Shown piece after piece: positions 43,303 through 50,995 of a stretch of 56,328 nt of DNA. The notes beneath the pieces were generated by a model. The model was given only the letters and a program-made list of their open reading frames with translations, was not told the origin of the DNA and did no database searches. Made by a program: the position numbers and the translations under genes. The number at the start of each line of letters is the position of its first letter. The stretch's first letter is position 1. Origin of the DNA: Bacteroidales bacterium (GTDB lineage: Bacteria; Bacteroidota; Bacteroidia; Bacteroidales; WCHB1-69); NCBI GenBank assembly GCA_017549765.1, contig JAFYNM010000024.1:1-56328 (forward strand), read 5' to 3'.

Positions 43303-43485
43303 GAACAGTGATCAGTGATCAGTTGTCAGTGATCAGTTGTCATTGACAGTTATCAGTTTGAAGTTAGAAGTTTGGAGTTAGAAGTTATCAGTTGAAACCC
43401 TTAATCGCTTAATCGTCTAATCGCATAAACTGTAAACCGTAAACCCTTAACCCTTTAACCGTTTAACCCATCAACCCCTTAGTTT
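43303..43485. repeat. Degenerate short-phrase repeat tract
   Basis: About 180 bases with no coding potential built of near-copies: CAGTGATCAGTTGTCAGTGATCAG at first, then GAAGTTAGAAGTTTGGAGTTAGAAG, then CTTAATCGCTTAATCGTCTAATCGC, then TAAACTGTAAACCGTAAACCC. Each phrase repeats with drift. Similar CAGTT phrases appear after prfA. It lies between purE and prfA. Confidence 0.85.
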
Positions 43486-43571
43486 CTCCACACCACCTTG
43501 GCGTTGGGCGAGGAGATTTCGACAGACTGAACTATTGTGCGACTGGGTGTTCGGGAAACCCATAAAATGTG

Positions 43572-43579
43572 TATTTTTG
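43572..43579 (+). promoter_or_regulatory. -7 promoter element of prfA
   Basis: TATTTTTG on the plus strand, 26 bases before the ATG at 43606. Confidence 0.6.
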
Positions 43580-43605
43580 CCGCCCATTCTGAAAACCTTT
43601 TCACT

Positions 43606-44685
43606 ATGAACGATTTATTGGAAAAATTAGAACTGATATATAAACGTTGGCTCCAGATAGGAGAGGACATTGCCCAGCCAGACGCGATGAACGACATGAA
43701 GAAATTCATCAAGATGAGCAAGGACTACAAAGACCTCCAGCCGGTGGTGGATGCCTACAAGCAATACAAAGACGTGATCGGCAACATCGCCAGCGCCAAG
43801 GATATTGTGGCCAACGAAAAGGACGAGGAGTTCCGCGACATGGCCAAGGCCGAGTTGGACAACTTCGTGGAAGAACGTGACAAACTCGAAGAGGACATCC
43901 GCTTCCTGCTGCTGCCCAAGGATCCGCAAGACAGCAAAAACGCGCAGATGGAGATCCGCGCCGGCACAGGCGGTGACGAGGCCAGCATCTTCGCCGGCGA
44001 CCTCTTCCGTATGTATCAGCACTATTGCGATAAAAAAGGCTGGAAGATAGAGGTCCTCTCCATGACCGAGGGCACCATGGGCGGATACAAGGAGATCGAC
44101 TTCTCCGTGAACGGTGATGGGGTCTATGGCATCATGAAATACGAGTCGGGCGTGCACCGTGTGCAGCGCGTACCGCAGACCGAGTCGCAAGGGCGCGTGC
44201 ACACCTCCGCCGCCTCGGTGGTCGTGCTACCCGAAGCCGACGAGTTCGACGTGGAGCTCAAGCAGAGCGACATCAAGAAGGAGACCTTCTGCGCCTCCGG
44301 TCCTGGCGGCCAGTGCGTGAACACCACCTACTCCGCCGTGCGCCTCACCCATATCCCGACGGGTATCGTGGTCTCCATCCAGGATGAGAAGTCCCAGATC
44401 AAGAACCTGGAAAAGGCCATGCGCGTGTTGCGTAACCGTCTGTTCGAGCAGGAGTACCAGAAATATCTCGACGAGATTGCCTCCAAGCGCAAGACGATGG
44501 TCTCCACCGGCGACCGTTCCGCCAAGATCCGCACCTACAACTATCCGCAGAACCGCGTCACCGACCACCGCATCAACTACACGATGTACAACCTGGGCAA
44601 CTTCATGAACGGCGACATCGAAGAGGTGTTGAATGCCCTGCAGGTGGCCGAGAACGCCGAACGCCTGAAAGAAGCGGTAGAATAA
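43606..44685 (+). CDS. prfA: Peptide chain release factor 1
   Basis: RF1 (359 residues) reads UAA and UAG stop codons and releases the peptide. The anticodon-like 'VPQT' (PxT) motif lies in 'RVQRVPQTESQGRVHTSA', and the catalytic GGQ is in 'GPGGQCVNTTYSAVRLTH' near residue 233, where RF1 more often has GAGGQHVN. The C-terminal 'RTYNYPQNRVTDHRI' is diagnostic. The start is the ATG giving MNDLLEKLE, downstream of the promoter, so the 23-residue upstream extension was rejected. Confidence 0.95.
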   Translation: MNDLLEKLELIYKRWLQIGEDIAQPDAMNDMKKFIKMSKDYKDLQPVVDAYKQYKDVIGNIASAKDIVANEKDEEFRDMAKAELDNFVEERDKLEEDIRFLLLPKDPQDSKNAQMEIRAGTGGDEASIFAGDLFRMYQHYCDKKGWKIEVLSMTEGTMGGYKEIDFSVNGDGVYGIMKYESGVHRVQRVPQTESQGRVHTSAASVVVLPEADEFDVELKQSDIKKETFCASGPGGQCVNTTYSAVRLTHIPTGIVVSIQDEKSQIKNLEKAMRVLRNRLFEQEYQKYLDEIASKRKTMVSTGDRSAKIRTYNYPQNRVTDHRINYTMYNLGNFMNGDIEEVLNALQVAENAERLKEAVE

Positions 44686-44730
44686 AAAAAACGCGTGCCG
44701 TCGAAAAGGCTATGTGAACGACAGCACGCG
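44684..44730 (-). terminator. Terminator of the protease operon (minus strand)
   Basis: CGCGTGCTGTCG and CGACGGCACGCG pair with one mismatch; on the minus strand a run of T follows. It overlaps the stop of prfA. Confidence 0.75.
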
Positions 44731-44737
44731 AAAACGA

Positions 44738-44783
44738 ATTATCAGTTTTCAGTTGTCAGTTTTCAGTTAACTGACAACTGTTT
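44738..44783. repeat. CAGTT-phrase repeat
   Basis: The phrases CAGTTTTCAGTTGTCAGTTTTCAGTT resemble the tract at 43303-43485. The end of this tract is the stem of the prfA terminator. Confidence 0.7.
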
Positions 44784-44787
44784 TTTT
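44750..44787 (+). terminator. prfA terminator
   Basis: CAGTTGTCAG and CTGACAACTG form a 10-bp stem around an 11-base loop, followed by seven T. The stem is built from the CAGTT repeat, and its T-run overlaps the protease stop codon. Confidence 0.85.
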
Positions 44788-46648
44788 AGAATAGTTGCAC
44801 ACCGACTTCTATCTTGGGTAGATCAGTGTTGAAGATGTCCTTCTTCAGCAAGTTGGAGATTCTATATTGGCCGTAGATGGAGATGTGCTCCCAACCGACG
44901 CGCAGGCGGACGCCCCACGCCAGCTTGTTCATCTGCGGACGCATATAACGCTCGTCAGTCATCAGCATCACATTCCCGTTCTCTCCGACGAACTTCTCTT
45001 TCAGACGGCTACCCGTGTTCCACATGCCATAGATGCCCATGTCCAAGATTCCCCGGTTGCGACTGCTCTTGCTCAAGTAGAAACGCTGGTAGAACTCCAG
45101 GTCGAAAGAGGTGACCTTAAAATTCTTCTTGTGCAACTCATAACCTGCCGCCACCGGCTCAATGGCCATGGGAAGGGCGGCGCTATCCACCGCAAACCAG
45201 GTAGAGCCGAAGCTGAGGTTCAAGCCCAGGGCATACACCTTAGCCAGTTTGAAGGTGTTGCTCCAAACGGCAAACAGAGAGCGGGAGACACGGTCGGCAG
45301 TATGGATATTACCTGCTGGAGACCACATGGCAGGGATCGTGAATCCCGTTCTGAGGCTGGCCCCGGCCGAATACCATTTGTGTTTTTGGTCATAGAAGTT
45401 ATTCTCATCGGCTTTCCATTCATAATCATCCCCCCAGATGGTGGCAATGTCCGTGTCCGGCGGCGTCGGAAGATTATCTTTGCCAAAGGTGTAGGTCTTA
45501 TAAGTGCCGTCATACCAGAAATGCACGGTCTGACCCTCTTCCATGTCTTCTTTGTCCAAAGAGAAGACTTCTTTGTGAGAGAAATATTCGTCGCCATATT
45601 TGACGATGGTTCCGTCATTGTTGGAGACTTTATAGAATACCTTGTCGGAACTTTTTAAGGAAGTGTCGTTTGGCACGAGATAAACATGCTGATCATCGGC
45701 ATAGAGTTTGAAGGATTCGGGCTTGGCTTTCTCACCGGTGAAATAGCCCGCTTGGGGAATGCCATAACCATAACGATAATCATAATAGGGATAGTGGTTG
45801 CCCGATTTTTCAATTTCCTTCAGCAACTGCATGGCGGTATAATCGGGATGCATCTGCTTGACGCAGGCGGCAAAGCCGGTCACCATCGGCGTGGCGAAGG
45901 AGGTGCCTTGACTGTACGAATAATTATCGTGATTGTTAGCTACCAGGTCATTGCCAGGAGCCACCACGTTCGGTTTCAGGCGGCCATCGGCAGTCGGCCC
46001 CCAAGAGCTGTAGTAGGCAATGCTGTTGATTCCATGCACCGCGCCCACGGAGAGCACTTTGTCCACATCGGCGGGGGTAACCAGCACTTTCCATTCTTTT
46101 TTGCTTCCCTCGTTGCCCATGGCGGTGCAGACGAGAATACCCTTTTCCGCAGCAGTGGCGGCACCCTTGGCCACGCGGGAGGTTTTGCCATCCATATCCT
46201 TGACATAATACAACTGGTCGCCGTAGCCCAAGGAGCTGTTCACAATGTCGGCACCGTTCTGGTCGGCCCATTCCAGCGCCTGCACCCACCAGACCTCCTC
46301 TTTGTGTTTCTCTGACTTCACCTCGGTGCGTGCCAGAAGGAACTGGGCCTCGGGCGCCAGGCCCAAGTGCACGGTGTCGTCCATGATGCCGGCGATGCAG
46401 CTCAGCACCATGCGGCCGTGATAATGACCATGATAGACGTTCTCTTTCCGTTTGGTGAAGTCCCAAGTCTTCACAATCTGGTTGTTTTTGAAAAGATGGG
46501 CGAAGGCAGGGTGTGTGTCCACATCTTCAAAACCACCGTCAAAGACGGCGATGCGGACGCCCTTGCCCGTATAGCCGGCATTATAGAACTTCTCGCCCTG
46601 CATCCAAGAGAGCTCCTCAATCAGGTATCCCGTGGAGTCGGTGTGCAC
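44786..46648 (-). CDS. Subtilisin-like (S8) protease with a beta-barrel-like C-terminal domain, 3' part of a frameshifted gene
   Basis: 620 residues. The S8 catalytic triad is intact: D37 in 'IAVFDGGFED', H77 in 'YHGRMVLSCIAG', S250 in 'GTSFATPMVTG', plus oxyanion Asn179 in 'TAMGNEGS'. Residues 270-410 form an intermediate domain. The last 200 residues look like an outer-membrane beta-barrel rather than a T9SS tail: strand-like segments 'SAGASLRTGFTI', 'ALGLNLSFGSTW', 'GILDMGIYGMW', 'WGVRLRVGWEHISIYGQYR', and a terminal 'IEVGVQLF'. The GTG start lies inside the domain border because the true N-terminus is in the overlapping frame at 46621-47031. Confidence 0.78.
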   Translation of the reverse strand: MHTDSTGYLIEELSWMQGEKFYNAGYTGKGVRIAVFDGGFEDVDTHPAFAHLFKNNQIVKTWDFTKRKENVYHGHYHGRMVLSCIAGIMDDTVHLGLAPEAQFLLARTEVKSEKHKEEVWWVQALEWADQNGADIVNSSLGYGDQLYYVKDMDGKTSRVAKGAATAAEKGILVCTAMGNEGSKKEWKVLVTPADVDKVLSVGAVHGINSIAYYSSWGPTADGRLKPNVVAPGNDLVANNHDNYSYSQGTSFATPMVTGFAACVKQMHPDYTAMQLLKEIEKSGNHYPYYDYRYGYGIPQAGYFTGEKAKPESFKLYADDQHVYLVPNDTSLKSSDKVFYKVSNNDGTIVKYGDEYFSHKEVFSLDKEDMEEGQTVHFWYDGTYKTYTFGKDNLPTPPDTDIATIWGDDYEWKADENNFYDQKHKWYSAGASLRTGFTIPAMWSPAGNIHTADRVSRSLFAVWSNTFKLAKVYALGLNLSFGSTWFAVDSAALPMAIEPVAAGYELHKKNFKVTSFDLEFYQRFYLSKSSRNRGILDMGIYGMWNTGSRLKEKFVGENGNVMLMTDERYMRPQMNKLAWGVRLRVGWEHISIYGQYRISNLLKKDIFNTDLPKIEVGVQLF

Positions 46649-47031
46649 TGCAGCTCATCAGTGCCTTCCTCTGCCAAAAAGGCTTGGGTGCTGATACATT
46701 GCACATCAGCCACATAGGGCAGCGCACGGATGGCCTCTATCTGCTCGCCATCAGCCATGACCGCGGTGGCGTTGAACCATCGCGACTCGCCCACATACTC
46801 GGTGGCCAACGCCGTGACACCCTGCACGTACGCCGGCGTGACGGGATAGTTGGTCTCGTCGTAGAGGTCGGCGCCCACGAGCTGATAACGCTCGATAGCC
46901 TTGGCGTCAAAATACTCGTACGGGTTGAAGCCGTCTTTCTGTTTGTCGGTGAAGAACACCCAATAACACTCTTGGGCTGGCAACTGGGCTATGGCAAACA
47001 TAGCGCATAGGAGGAATACTACTTTTTTCAT
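46621..47031 (-). CDS. N-terminal part of the S8 protease: signal peptide and propeptide
   Basis: 136 residues: signal peptide 'MKKVVFLLCAMFAIAQLPAQE', then 'YWVFFTDKQKDGFNPYEY', 'AIERYQLVGADLYDETNYPV', 'ESRWFNATAVMADGEQIEAIR' shown here in part, and 'LPYVADVQCIS'. This is the usual pre-pro region of Bacteroidetes subtilases. The frame stops at 'TPRDT' inside what should be the start of the catalytic domain, while the other frame picks up the protease. A single-base change around 46640-46655 would join them. It starts four bases before the end of the GntR gene (ATGA overlap), so it is coupled to it. Confidence 0.75.
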   Translation of the reverse strand: MKKVVFLLCAMFAIAQLPAQECYWVFFTDKQKDGFNPYEYFDAKAIERYQLVGADLYDETNYPVTPAYVQGVTALATEYVGESRWFNATAVMADGEQIEAIRALPYVADVQCISTQAFLAEEGTDELQCTPTPRDT

Positions 47032-47402
47032 TGTTCACTGTTTTTTTGTTGATACTCGTGATAAAGACTAACGATATCATCCATAGAAATATTGAGTAGC
47101 TCTAAATTTTTATAGAAAACGGGCAGCTCTTCCTCCAAAAAATGCTTTTTACGGATACCCAGGATGATCTCCTTGGCATTGGGCGCCACAAAGAAGCCGA
47201 TGCCGCGCTTGTTGAGGATGATCTCCTGATTCTGCAAATAGTCGTAGGCACGCATCACCGTGTTGGGGTTGACCTCGAAGTGCACCGCCGACTCGCGCAC
47301 CGAAGGCACACGCTCGTCCGTCACCCATTTGTCGCGCAGGATCTGCTCAAAAACCCAATCTACAATCTGCATGTAGATAGTCTGTGTGTTGCTGAAATCC
47401 AT
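47028..47402 (-). CDS. GntR-family transcriptional regulator, YtrA type
   Basis: 124 residues: a GntR winged helix in the first 70 ('IYMQIVDWVFEQIL', 'VPSVRESAVHFEVNPNTVMRAYDYLQNQEII', given in part) followed by only a short two-helix C-terminal tail. This is the YtrA subfamily, which controls ABC-transporter operons. It lies last in a run with ATPase, small membrane protein and permease, one base downstream of the permease gene, and it overlaps the protease start. It probably represses its own operon by the palindrome at 49281-49304. Confidence 0.88.
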   Translation of the reverse strand: MDFSNTQTIYMQIVDWVFEQILRDKWVTDERVPSVRESAVHFEVNPNTVMRAYDYLQNQEIILNKRGIGFFVAPNAKEIILGIRKKHFLEEELPVFYKNLELLNISMDDIVSLYHEYQQKNSEQ

Positions 47403-47403
47403 A

Positions 47404-48174
47404 TTACACCTCCGTTTCTCTGAGTCTCAGAAAACTGAGCACATAGTTATAGATAATGACACAGGATCCCGCTGTGTAGGCTAGCACCTTTTGAGCAGTC
47501 TCCGACAAATTCCAGTCTGGCCAAAAGCTGAAATCTACATCCATGAAGGTAATAGGACCAAAATGACCCAGCTGCGCCCAAATGGTCAGGAAAAACAACA
47601 GACCGAAGACCCATCCGATGGCAATCATTGAACCCAAAGTCTTCAGCAGGGCTCTTTTCTTGAAATAGACCGCACCGAAAAAGGCCACGGAGATGAGAAT
47701 AAACATCGGGAACAAAATGTGCGCTATCACTTTCAACGGGATTGTATAGCTTAGAGAAAGATATTTGGCAGTAGTGATCACCATATCACCATGGATGAGC
47801 ATGTTTACTGCGATTGCGATACTCAAGCCCAGCATGATGGCCAAGAAGGAAAGGACCACATAATGCACATTGGCCAAGAACATATTGGCCACTATTTTCT
47901 CCCCAGTAGATGCGGGAATAGTCAGATAGTGGATACTGGAAGAGGCTTTGGAGAAATATCTGAAAAGGTATGACACCAGCACAAAAGCGGCAAAAACCAT
48001 CCAGAAATCCATAGAAGAATGTGAAAATGGATCTCCAAAACTGGTACTTCTAACAAACGAAAGGCTCATCATGAAGGCACAGCCTGTCAGCACCAGGAAA
48101 TAGCTTACCAAATCGCGCCGCCAATTCTCAATGAAGTAGGCGCTTAATAGTCTTTTTATGTTTTGTAAGTTCAT
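47404..48174 (-). CDS. ABC-2-like membrane permease
   Basis: 256 residues with six hydrophobic spans (about residues 22-40, 55-75, 100-125, 140-165, 175-200 and 225-245) and an amphipathic N-terminus. The 'SSSIHYLTIPASTGEKIVANM' loop matches Bacteroidetes permeases paired with YtrB-like ATPases, where 'LP(A/V)S..EK' is conserved. It likely forms the membrane half of the ABC transporter encoded by the same minus-strand run. The substrate is unknown; YtrA-controlled relatives respond to cell-wall-active agents. Confidence 0.72.
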   Translation of the reverse strand: MNLQNIKRLLSAYFIENWRRDLVSYFLVLTGCAFMMSLSFVRSTSFGDPFSHSSMDFWMVFAAFVLVSYLFRYFSKASSSIHYLTIPASTGEKIVANMFLANVHYVVLSFLAIMLGLSIAIAVNMLIHGDMVITTAKYLSLSYTIPLKVIAHILFPMFILISVAFFGAVYFKKRALLKTLGSMIAIGWVFGLLFFLTIWAQLGHFGPITFMDVDFSFWPDWNLSETAQKVLAYTAGSCVIIYNYVLSFLRLRETEV

Positions 48175-48193
48175 AATCGTTGAATTTTTAGGG

Positions 48194-48424
48194 TTATAAA
48201 GATTCCTTTATTTCTCCGTCGGCAATCACCAGCGTGTCATTGTCCGTCGTGACTACTATCGTGTCTCCGGATTCGTCCACACGCGGTTCATACTTCTGGC
48301 ATTTGTCAGGATTTTCACGCATCCATTTTTTCGCTTTCTGAATGTTGATAGTCAGAAATACCACCATGATGAAAGCCAGGATGGCAAAGGTGATGATCAA
48401 AATCTTGTTGGTATATTTTTTCAT
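48194..48424 (-). CDS. Small single-span membrane protein
   Basis: 76 residues: Lys-rich start, one transmembrane helix (about 8-28, 'ILIITFAILAFIMVVFLTINI'; 20 of them are listed as LIITFAILAFIMVVFLTIN), a basic 'KAKKWM' and a short outer domain with 'DTIVVTTDNDTLVIADGEI', which looks like a beta hairpin. It lies between the ATPase and permease genes, overlapping the ATPase stop by four bases, and is probably an accessory of that transporter. No family recognised. Confidence 0.65.
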   Translation of the reverse strand: MKKYTNKILIITFAILAFIMVVFLTINIQKAKKWMRENPDKCQKYEPRVDESGDTIVVTTDNDTLVIADGEIKESL

Positions 48425-49266
48425 AATGACAGATTTTTATCGGTGAATAATGCAGAAATCTCCTTCGGGTTTTTCATCAAGGCGTTGAAGAAGAGTTCCA
48501 GGTCGAGGTTGGAGTCCTCGTGGTCGGGGTTGTCCATGATGGCGCTGACGCCGCCGGCAAACTCCTCGGTGTAATAGGTCTTGGCACCCTCGCGGTAGGC
48601 GCCGAAGAGCAGCTTGTCGGTGATGTCATAGACAGATGTGTTCAGCAGGATCTCGCCGTGTTCCAGAATGGTGACCATGTCAATCAGGCTGTGCAGGTCG
48701 CGCACCTGGTGTGTGGAGATCAAGAAGATGCGGTTTTCGTCTGCCGCCGAGGCGATGATACGGCGGAATGCACTCTTGGAAGGGATGTCCAATCCGTTGG
48801 TCGGCTCGTCCATGAAGAGGATCTTCGTGTTGGTGGCCAGGGCAAAGGAGATCAGGAGTTTCTTCTTCTGGCCGTGGGAGAACTTGTCGGCATAACCATG
48901 ACAGCCGTCCATCTCCAGCTCAGACATATAATATTGGAAACGTTCATGGTTGAAGTAGGGATAGAAGGGGGCGTACGACTGCACATACTGATCCACAGTC
49001 AGGTGCGGCACATACATCTCCTCTTGTAGGAAGTAGTAATCGCGGAGTGTCTCGGCCTTGCGCAGGCTGGCATTGACACCTGCAATCTCGGCAGTGCCTT
49101 CATTCGGGAAGAGCAGACCCACCATGATCTTCAACAGCGTGGTCTTGCCGGCACCGTTCTTTCCCAACAGGCCATAGATATGACCCGGCTCCATCGTCAG
49201 ATTGACACCCTTGAACAGAGTGTGCTTCTTCGTGTAGCCAAACTGGATGTTTTGTAACTGTATCAT
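48421..49266 (-). CDS. ABC transporter ATP-binding protein, YtrB-like
   Basis: 281 residues from the ATG giving MIQLQNIQFG. Walker A 'LLGKNGAGKTTLLKIMVG' is near residue 31-48, the signature is 'KFSHGQKKKLLISFAL' (HGQ in place of GGQ), Walker B is 'ILFMDEPTNGLD', and the H-loop is 'ISTHQV'. The signature variant is seen in YtrB-like members. It is the first gene of a five-gene minus-strand operon, with the -7 element and a palindrome in its short leader. A longer frame would start upstream of the promoter and was rejected. Confidence 0.9.
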   Translation of the reverse strand: MIQLQNIQFGYTKKHTLFKGVNLTMEPGHIYGLLGKNGAGKTTLLKIMVGLLFPNEGTAEIAGVNASLRKAETLRDYYFLQEEMYVPHLTVDQYVQSYAPFYPYFNHERFQYYMSELEMDGCHGYADKFSHGQKKKLLISFALATNTKILFMDEPTNGLDIPSKSAFRRIIASAADENRIFLISTHQVRDLHSLIDMVTILEHGEILLNTSVYDITDKLLFGAYREGAKTYYTEEFAGGVSAIMDNPDHEDSNLDLELFFNALMKNPKEISALFTDKNLSL

Positions 49267-49280
49267 TGTATTACTGATTT

Positions 49281-49304
49281 GGTGTATTAATAAACTAAAA
49301 CACC
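49281..49304. promoter_or_regulatory. Candidate GntR operator palindrome
   Basis: GGTGTATTA and TAAAACACC, spaced by six bases, are inverted repeats with one mismatch. The site begins one base downstream of the -7 element, across the likely transcription start of the operon that encodes its own YtrA-type repressor. Assignment to GntR is inference. Confidence 0.5.
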
Positions 49305-49305
49305 G

Positions 49306-49313
49306 CAAAAATA
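49306..49313 (-). promoter_or_regulatory. -7 promoter element of the ABC/GntR/protease operon
   Basis: TATTTTTG on the minus strand, 40 bases before the ATPase start. No clear TTG at -33. Confidence 0.55.
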
Positions 49314-49555
49314 TAGATTAGTTTAATAGGTTGAGCCGTTTCTGAAAAATTTTTTCTTGTTGAATATCAATTAGTTGAAATTTTTCTTTAAAAAAAATAG
49401 ATACAAAAGGGCGTTTTTTCGGAGGAAAAGTGTATGAGTGTGCTAATACAGTGTATAAACCTAAAAAGATCTCTTTCATAGATGGTGATCGATGAAGAGG
49501 GTGATTTTGGGGTGATACCATATATATTTATGTATGCAGTCAAGGAAAAAAAAGT

Positions 49556-49563
49556 TATCTTTG
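49556..49563 (+). promoter_or_regulatory. -7 promoter element of the small membrane-anchored protein
   Basis: TATCTTTG on the plus strand, 44 bases before the ATG at 49608. Apart from this, the 250 bases between the two divergent promoters hold no gene I can see. Confidence 0.5.
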
Positions 49564-49607
49564 CGGATTGTTAGACATTGCATATTCACCTTTCAAAAAA
49601 ACTAGTT

Positions 49608-49985
49608 ATGAAAAATAAAACTACGATTTGTATGATTGCCGTTTTGGCCATTATTGTAGCCATTTTGTTGGCCATTTTAATCACTTCCAGCAAAGGATAC
49701 AAGATAAAAAAGTTGGAGAAGTTCACCAACTTGGTGGAGCAGAAATACGACACCTATTCTGCTGTTGACTTGGAGAAGGCACAGGCCAAATATGAGAAGC
49801 TGGTGAAGAAAGTAGAGAAGAAAGAGCTGTCTGGAGAGGATCAGATCCTTATCAGCGAGCTCAAGGGGAGATGCAAAGGCTCCTTTGCCCAGGCCAAGGC
49901 ACGATTGATTCTGGAAGACTTCAAAAATGCCGTCGATGAGGCCGGTGACGATGTGAAGGGCGTGATTGAATCGATGAAGGAGTGA
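49608..49985 (+). CDS. Membrane-anchored alpha-helical protein of unknown function
   Basis: 125 residues from the ATG giving MKNKTTIC; a single hydrophobic span (about 6-27) is followed by a soluble charged helical domain with 'LVEQKYDTYSAVDLEKAQAKYEKLVKKVEKKELSGEDQILISELKGR' read in part as AVDLEKAQAKYEKLVKKVEK. The pattern suggests a Bacteroidetes DUF6565-like lipoprotein or membrane protein, but this is uncertain. It has no neighbours in the same transcript that hint at its job. Confidence 0.6.
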   Translation: MKNKTTICMIAVLAIIVAILLAILITSSKGYKIKKLEKFTNLVEQKYDTYSAVDLEKAQAKYEKLVKKVEKKELSGEDQILISELKGRCKGSFAQAKARLILEDFKNAVDEAGDDVKGVIESMKE

Positions 49986-50052
49986 GGGGGACAGCCAAAA
50001 TTCACATTTGTACGATGATTGGTAAATGCTAATCCCCAAAAAATCTTTATTT

Positions 50053-50991
50053 ATGAAAAGGATATCTCTTTTTTTCATTTTCCTGCTGTTCTTGTTGCCA
50101 GCCGTGCATGGACAGTACATGTCCTTCTTTGGCGACAGCACGTGGGAATACCATATAACCTACATCACCAATCCCCCAGAGGACTATATCAATTATCCGC
50201 CAGAAGAACCTTCTCTGCTGGGCGTGTATTGCCATACATACGTTTATCACTATAGAAAAAATCATTGGGACTTTGTATGGGATTGTTGGTTACCTGATTT
50301 TCCTGAAACTGGCCATCTTCCGTATCAACCGTGCCTAACGGAAGACACTGTGACAGGACGCTTATACCAAGGATACCTTAATGCTAGCCATATCTGTGAC
50401 ATGTCGCTTTCTCTTGGAGATACTTTTTATTATAATTTTTTCTACCAGGATGTATCTTACGATTGGGCCATGTTGGTGGATAGCATCAAATACTTGTCTG
50501 GCAGAAAAAACATATTTCTTTCACTGTTGGATCATATAGACGATTATTTTTTTGGGAACAATCCACCTATTCAAAACAACAAGTTTTCTATTCGCTTCAT
50601 TGAAGGGATAGGCACCACGATAGGGTTTCATCCTTTAATGCAATCTTATTTAAGTTTATTACTTTGTGTTTACAAAGACGACTCTTTAGTCTATATGGCA
50701 GATGAGAATTTGGGATGTGACCAGACTTGCGTGGGTTTGGAGGAATACATGCACACTTACATGAACCTGTATCCGAATCCGGCATCATCGTATATTATCC
50801 TGGATATGGGGACAGGGGAAGAGATGGATGGCAACGTCATCATAACGGATGTGATGGGCCGTGTTTGCCTGCAGCAGCATGTCGCTGGAGCTAGCAACCT
50901 CATTTCTGTAGCGGATTTTCCTAAGGGAATGTATTTTCTCACATACATCAATGACAAAAAGAAAGTATCCAGAAAATTTATAAAAGAATGA
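50053..50991 (+). CDS. T9SS-exported protein of unknown function
   Basis: 312 residues: signal peptide 'MKRISLFFIFLLFLLPAVHG', an uncharacterised Tyr/Asp/Phe-rich domain (about 20-235), and a type A T9SS sorting domain at the end: 'YMNLYPNPASSYIILDMG' near 240-260, 'VIITDVMGRVCLQQHV', then 'ISVADFPKGMYFLTYIND' and a basic 'KKVSRKFIKE'. This domain directs proteins across the outer membrane via type IX secretion. The gene ends four bases before the glycosidase-like gene, so the two form an operon. It is distinctly AT-rich. Confidence 0.82.
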   Translation: MKRISLFFIFLLFLLPAVHGQYMSFFGDSTWEYHITYITNPPEDYINYPPEEPSLLGVYCHTYVYHYRKNHWDFVWDCWLPDFPETGHLPYQPCLTEDTVTGRLYQGYLNASHICDMSLSLGDTFYYNFFYQDVSYDWAMLVDSIKYLSGRKNIFLSLLDHIDDYFFGNNPPIQNNKFSIRFIEGIGTTIGFHPLMQSYLSLLLCVYKDDSLVYMADENLGCDQTCVGLEEYMHTYMNLYPNPASSYIILDMGTGEEMDGNVIITDVMGRVCLQQHVAGASNLISVADFPKGMYFLTYINDKKKVSRKFIKE

Positions 50992-50995
50992 TTTC

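Noticed and set aside
43303-43485. Possible CRISPR array or integron site
   Set aside because: Phrases drift continuously and there is no constant repeat with unique spacers, nor cas genes.
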